From Roseomonas indoligenes (GTDB lineage Bacteria; Pseudomonadota; Alphaproteobacteria; Acetobacterales; Acetobacteraceae): a stretch of DNA of 64,000 bases. The notes under the pieces are model-generated. The model was not told where the DNA came from, ran no database searches, and saw only the letters and a list, made by a program, of their open reading frames with translations. Of the stretch, positions 60,321 through 64,000 are shown in pieces; position 1 is the first letter of the stretch, and every line of letters begins with the position of its first letter. The stretch spans positions 186,001 to 250,000 of the forward strand of contig NZ_JAGIZA010000006.1 of the NCBI RefSeq assembly GCF_017813365.1, read 5' to 3'. Made by a program: the position numbers and the translations under genes.

Positions 60321-61307
60321 TCAGCGGCGGCGGGGGCGGGGCGCGACCTCGATCCGGACCGGCTGTTCCGCGCAGCGGCGGAGGACGGTGCCGGGGGTGA
60401 CGCCGCGGCTGGCCAGGGCAGGGGGGATGGTGCCGGAGAGGCGCATGCTGCCGTCCGTCTGGCCCTCGAGGATGCGGGCCGGGCCGCCGCCGGCGGGGAA
60501 GAGGTAGAAGCGCTGCTCGTCCGCGAAGATGGCGTAGCGGGTTTCGCCGGAGACAGGACGGTTGCCGAAGTAGAGGCCGCCGCCGATCCAGGTGGCGGTG
60601 GGGGCGCCGCAGTCCGAGACGGCGTAGCGGGCGTTCAGCGCGGCGGGGAAGCGGGGCAGCCAGACCGTGTCCGGGGGCGGCGCGGTGGGCGGTTCGGCGG
60701 GCGGGGGCTGGGTGGGTGGCGCCCCCGTGGGCTGCGGCGCGGGCGGCAGGACGAGGGCGGCGGTTCGGGCATCGAGGAAGCCGGTGGCGGGCAGGCCGGC
60801 CCCGCGCTGGAGGGTGGCGATCACCTCTCGCCGGGCCTCCGGGGCCGCGGGGAGGCGCGATTCAAGGGCGGCCTGGGCGTCCGGGTCGCGCTCCGCCTCC
60901 TCCCGCGCGGGAGGCTGGAGCCAGCGGAGGAGGTCTTCGCGCTTGGCGGCGGTGGCACGGGCGATACAGGCGGCGTCGGCGGTGCCGCCGGGGCGGCACT
61001 GGGTCTCGAGGAAGGCCTGGAAGGCGCGGGCGTCGGCCTCCAGGCCCGGGCGCTGGGCGGGGTGCAACTGGTGGCGGAGTGCCTCGTAGGCTCCGGCGCG
61101 GCGGCGGTCCGAGGCGCGGGCGGCGGGGTCCGAGCAGAGCGCGGCCGCCACCGTGCCGGCGGCGGGTGCGGGATTGCAGGTCGCGGGCGCGCCGGGCTGA
61201 GACTGGTCGGGCTGGGGCTGGGCGGGGGCCTGCGCGAGGGCGGGAGTGCATGCGGCCGCGAACGCCACCAGCGCGGCGGCGGGAAGGGAACGCGGCGGAG
61301 GGATCAC
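60321..61307 (-). CDS. Secreted protein with LprI-like and peptidoglycan-binding-like regions
   Basis: A 328-residue exported protein from GTG 61307, with a Sec signal (RSLPAAALVAFAAACTPALAQ). Residues about 45-115 (CNPAPAAGTVAAALCSDP...DRRRAGAYEALRHQL) resemble the lysozyme-inhibitor LprI domain, with paired Cys. LQRGAGLPATGFLDARTAALV near 167 looks like part of a peptidoglycan-binding repeat. A Pro-rich linker then leads to a C-terminal beta region (SDCGAPTATWIGGGLYFGNRPVSG). It is probably periplasmic and cell-wall related; this is tentative. Confidence 0.6.
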   Translation of the reverse strand: MIPPPRSLPAAALVAFAAACTPALAQAPAQPQPDQSQPGAPATCNPAPAAGTVAAALCSDPAARASDRRRAGAYEALRHQLHPAQRPGLEADARAFQAFLETQCRPGGTADAACIARATAAKREDLLRWLQPPAREEAERDPDAQAALESRLPAAPEARREVIATLQRGAGLPATGFLDARTAALVLPPAPQPTGAPPTQPPPAEPPTAPPPDTVWLPRFPAALNARYAVSDCGAPTATWIGGGLYFGNRPVSGETRYAIFADEQRFYLFPAGGGPARILEGQTDGSMRLSGTIPPALASRGVTPGTVLRRCAEQPVRIEVAPRPRRR

Positions 61308-61419
61308 GCGCGGAGTTTCCGGGCGGTGGCCTTCCGGGTCAAGCGTCTCGGTCAAGCGTGCGCGGATGCAGGCCTGGGGCGCACGGGGCCGGGCGGCCCC
61401 GTGCGGCCATGCGAGGCCC

Positions 61420-61764
61420 CTAGTAGCGGTAGTAGGCGCCCGGCGGCGGGGGCGGCGGCACGTAGTAGCGCGGCGGCGGGGGCGCGTAATAGACCGGCGG
61501 CGGCGGGTAGCCGCGCCAGCGGCGGTAGTAGCGCGGCGGGGGCGGCGGCGCGTAGTAGCGCGGCGGAGCGTAGTAGTATTGCACGGGCTGCAGCAGCGCG
61601 GCGGTGCCGGCATCGGCCACCGGGGGCGACAGGGTATTGGCCGCCTGGAGCGTCATGGCATCGGCTGCCCCTGGCGCCAGGGCCAGGGCACCCGCCACGG
61701 CCGCCGCCGCGAGGGCGGCGCGGAGCGTGCCGCGCCGGCCGGTGCTGGTGGTGGACGGGATCAT
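61420..61764 (-). CDS. Secreted Pro/Tyr-rich protein
   Basis: A 114-residue exported protein. A signal peptide (LRAALAAAAVAGALALAPGAADA) is followed by a short helical part and a C-terminal half of repeated YYAPPRYY, PPPPPRYYRRW, PPVYYAPPPPRYY units. Such Pro/Tyr repeats adopt extended structures and are found in cell-envelope proteins of Rhizobiales and Acetobacteraceae; the function is unknown. It is a single gene between the LprI-like and purB genes, on the same strand. Confidence 0.65.
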   Translation of the reverse strand: MIPSTTSTGRRGTLRAALAAAAVAGALALAPGAADAMTLQAANTLSPPVADAGTAALLQPVQYYYAPPRYYAPPPPPRYYRRWRGYPPPPVYYAPPPPRYYVPPPPPPGAYYRY

Positions 61765-61873
61765 GGCTGAGGACCTCCTCCGTTAGCCGGCGGACCGGCC
61801 GGGGACGCCCGAGAGATGGGCGCCCATGTGGGCGGAACGGAGGCGGGGCGCTGCCGCATTGCGGCAGCGCGGA

Positions 61874-63229
61874 TCAAGCTTCCGCGAACACCCGGGCGAG
61901 GGTGGCCCGGACATGGGTGAAGTCGCGCTGCGGGTCCATGACGCGGTCCAGTTCCTCCGGCACGATGAGGGCAGTGACCTGGGGGTCGGCGAGGAGGTTG
62001 TCGCGGAAGCTGCGGCCTTCCGGGGTGCCGAGCTTCTCCCAAGTGGCCATGGCGCTGCGCTGGACGGTGGCATAGGCGTCCTCGCGGCTCATGCCGGCCT
62101 GGGTGAGGGCGAGCAGCACCTTCTGGCTGTGGACCACGCCGCCGAGGCTTTCCAGGTTGGCCTCCATGCGGTCCGGGTAGATCGTCAGCTTTTCCATCAT
62201 GCCGGCGGCGCGGGCGAGGGCGAAGTCGAGCGCGATGGTGGCGTCCGGGCCGATCACGCGCTCCACGGAGGAGTGGGAGATGTCGCGCTCGTGCCAGAGG
62301 GCGACGTTCTCCAGCGCGGGGGTGGCGTAGCCGCGCACGAGGCGGGCGAGGCCGGTGAGGTTCTCGGTCAGGACGGGGTTGCGCTTGTGGGGCATGGCCG
62401 AGGACCCCTTCTGGCCGGGGTGGAAGTATTCCTCGGCCTCGCGCACTTCGCTGCGCTGGAGGTGGCGGACCTCGACGGCCAGGCGCTCGATCGCGGAGGC
62501 GGTGACGGCGAGGGCGCAGAAGAAGGCGGCGTGGCGGTCGCGCGGGATGACCTGGGTGGAGATGGGCTCAGGGCGAAGGCCGAGCTTCTCCGCGACATAG
62601 GCCTCCACCCGCGGGTCCACGCTGGCGAAGGTGCCGACGGGGCCGGAGATGGCGCAGGTGGCCACCTCGTAGCGGGCGACGGTGAGGCGGGCGCGGCAGC
62701 GGGCGAATTCCGCCCAGTGGCCGGCGAGCTTAATGCCGAAGGTGGTCGGCTCCGCGTGGATTCCGTGGGAGCGGCCGATGGTGGGGGTGAGGGCGTGCTC
62801 CTCGGCGCGGGTGCGGAGCGCCGCGAGAAGGGCGTCCAGGTCCGCGATCAGCAGGTCGGCGGCCTTGACGAGCTGGAGGTTCAGGGTGGTGTCCAGCACG
62901 TCGGAACTGGTCATGCCCTGGTGCATGAAGCGGGCGTGCTCGCCCATGCCGGAGCCGTCCTCCCGCGTCTCGCCGAGCCAAGTGAGGAAGGCGATGACGT
63001 CGTGGCGCGTCACGCGCTCGATCTCGTCGATGCGCTCCAGGTCGGCGGGGGAGAGGGCGGCGATGCGGCGGTCGCCCTCGCGCCGGATGGCCTCGGCGGA
63101 TTCGCGGGGGATGGTGCCGAGCCCGGCCATGGCCTCGGCGGCCAGGGCCTCAATCTCGAACAGGATGCGGAACCGGGTCTCGGGGGACCAGATCGCGGCC
63201 ATCTGGGGGCGGGTGTAGCGCGGGACCAT
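61874..63229 (-). CDS. purB: Adenylosuccinate lyase
   Basis: A 451-residue enzyme that releases fumarate from SAICAR and adenylosuccinate, working at two points of purine synthesis. PRYTRPQMAAIWSPETRF opens it. The catalytic His is in GRSHGIHAEPTTFG (about residue 142), TSSDVLDT binds phosphate, and the fumarase-family signature is GSSAMPHKRNPV near residue 263 with the catalytic Ser. The start at 63229 is preferred over 63283 because it gives the usual short N-terminus. It lies 6 kb from purC on the same strand. Confidence 0.96.
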   Translation of the reverse strand: MVPRYTRPQMAAIWSPETRFRILFEIEALAAEAMAGLGTIPRESAEAIRREGDRRIAALSPADLERIDEIERVTRHDVIAFLTWLGETREDGSGMGEHARFMHQGMTSSDVLDTTLNLQLVKAADLLIADLDALLAALRTRAEEHALTPTIGRSHGIHAEPTTFGIKLAGHWAEFARCRARLTVARYEVATCAISGPVGTFASVDPRVEAYVAEKLGLRPEPISTQVIPRDRHAAFFCALAVTASAIERLAVEVRHLQRSEVREAEEYFHPGQKGSSAMPHKRNPVLTENLTGLARLVRGYATPALENVALWHERDISHSSVERVIGPDATIALDFALARAAGMMEKLTIYPDRMEANLESLGGVVHSQKVLLALTQAGMSREDAYATVQRSAMATWEKLGTPEGRSFRDNLLADPQVTALIVPEELDRVMDPQRDFTHVRATLARVFAEA

Positions 63230-63326
63230 CGGTGAGCCTCCTCGGGGCAGGGGGGCGGTATCCGGGGGCGGGGATGGGGTCAAGCGCGGGATCGAGGGGC
63301 GCCGGGCCGCGCGGGTGGATCATGTG

Positions 63327-63505
63327 TTGCCGAATGATTGCCTATTCTTTATGTCCCGCGAACCGCCCCCGGGGAAACCCTGCCGGGTGTGGCAGGCCGC
63401 GAGGGCGCGGCCCGCGTGCCGCCTCCTGGGAGCCACCCTTGGGGCCGGCGCGCGATCATTCGTGGCCGGCGCCGCGCGGGCGTGCGGTGGGGAGGCGCTT
63501 CGCGC
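63327..63505 (+). promoter_or_regulatory. Putative promoter and structured leader of the terC-type gene
   Basis: TTGCCG at 63327-63332 and TATGTC at 63350-63355 (17-bp spacer) form a sigma70-like promoter in an AT-rich island. They predict a leader of about 145 bases with at least two adjacent stems: CCTGCC/GGCAGG (63379-63396) and GCCGCG/CGCGGC (63396-63411). TerC-type genes are often under the yybP-ykoY manganese riboswitch, but its conserved loop sequence is not recognisable here. Confidence 0.4.
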
Positions 63506-64000
63506 ATGGGTGCGGATTGGTTCATCGCTCTGGGGCAGGTCTTGCTGATCGACCTGGTTCTGGCGGGCGACAACGCGATCGTGGTGGGCATGGCCGCGGC
63601 CGGCCTGCCGGCCGAGCAGAAGCGCAAGGCGATCCTCTACGGCATCGGCGCGGCGACGCTGATGCGGATCGGATTTGCGGCCGTCACGACCCAGCTTCTG
63701 GCCATTGTCGGGCTGACGCTGATGGGCGGTCTGCTGCTGCTCTGGGTCTGCTGGAAGATGTTCCGCGAGCTGCGGCACTCCCACGAGCAGAACGAGGGGA
63801 CGCATGCCCTGTCCGGCGACGCGGTGGGGGCGCCGCAGAAGACGCTGCGGCAGGCGATCTGGCAGATCCTGATCGCCGACGTATCCATGAGCCTGGACAA
63901 CGTGCTGGCGGTGGCCGGCGCCGCGAAGGAGCACCTGGACGTGCTCGTCGTCGGCCTGGCCATCTCCGTGGTGCTGATGGGCGTGGCGGCCACCTTCATC
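63506..64000 (+). CDS. TerC family integral membrane protein (YjbE type), 3'-truncated
   Basis: The first 165 residues of a TerC/YjbE-type membrane protein, cut by the window end. ADWFIALGQVLLIDLVLAGDNAIVVG carries the family's conserved Asp-Asn motif in the first helix. The matching ADVSMSLDNVLAVAGAA motif follows at about residue 132. Four or five hydrophobic segments are visible. Family members are thought to export manganese or calcium. The start is ATG 63506, behind GGGGAGG. Confidence 0.85.
   Translation, partial: MGADWFIALGQVLLIDLVLAGDNAIVVGMAAAGLPAEQKRKAILYGIGAATLMRIGFAAVTTQLLAIVGLTLMGGLLLLWVCWKMFRELRHSHEQNEGTHALSGDAVGAPQKTLRQAIWQILIADVSMSLDNVLAVAGAAKEHLDVLVVGLAISVVLMGVAATFI

Noticed and set aside
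63360-63505. yybP-ykoY manganese riboswitch before the terC-type gene
   Set aside because: The conserved GGGGAGTAG-like loop and its partner sequence are not visible; only generic GC stems are seen.

Overview
This window is high-GC DNA from an alphaproteobacterium, most likely a Roseomonas-like member of the Acetobacteraceae. The evidence is the amino-acid style of the proteins, the neighbourhood purC-purS-purQ / purL-bolA-grxD, a DUF6492 protein, a DUF4096 insertion-element-type protein, and five orphan Bug-family (tripartite tricarboxylate transporter type) periplasmic binding proteins. I saw no rRNA, tRNA or CRISPR array and no complete insertion sequence. The first gene (MFS transporter) and the last (terC-type) run off the window.

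Layout. 1-6.9 kb: an MFS exporter end, a DUF2236 protein, then a leftward catabolic operon (fumarylacetoacetase, cyclase-family hydrolase, two tandem Bug proteins) divergent from a GntR regulator, with a perfect AT-rich palindrome between them. 7-17.5 kb: a small Cys protein, succinate-semialdehyde dehydrogenase, DUF6492, glutathione reductase, a CheB-type methylesterase, class II DAHP synthase, nicotinate phosphoribosyltransferase, a Cys-less peroxiredoxin-like/2OG-oxygenase fusion and a Tat-type SDR. 17.6-23.6 kb: a tight operon starting with an NAD synthetase homologue that has lost both active sites, followed by a 133-aa protein, gltX, cysS, a GNAT and trmJ. 23.6-32.7 kb: TauE, Bug proteins, a three-gene phospholipid operon with ATGA overlaps, and a flavin monooxygenase/MarR divergent pair with a palindrome on the MarR start. 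33-36.8 kb: rpsD with a good promoter and terminator, a TspO-like protein, an AapJ-like binding protein and a Bug protein.

36.9-63.2 kb: an MFS gene, then grxD-bolA-purL; a 12.5-kb block of unrelated genes (HWE histidine kinase, DUF4096 protein, orphan HigA antitoxin, M42 peptidase, PAQR protein, cold-shock protein, AapJ-like binding protein, two divergent SDRs, SMP-30, an RNA methyltransferase); then purQ, a small membrane protein, purS and purC on the same strand; a PepSY-like and a stress protein; a DUF305 protein behind a CueR-like promoter; a FAD oxidoreductase; purB; and terC. The purine genes look like one ancestral purCSQL-bolA-grxD unit split by the block.

At a larger scale, the + strand is C-rich to the left of about 36.9 kb and G-rich to the right, largely independent of gene direction. 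That is what a replication origin or an inversion breakpoint would give. The most unusual local items are the NAD synthetase pseudoenzyme at the head of a tRNA-synthetase operon, the copper-type promoter in front of the DUF305 gene, the split purine operon and the lipoprotein SDR paired with a divergent paralogue.
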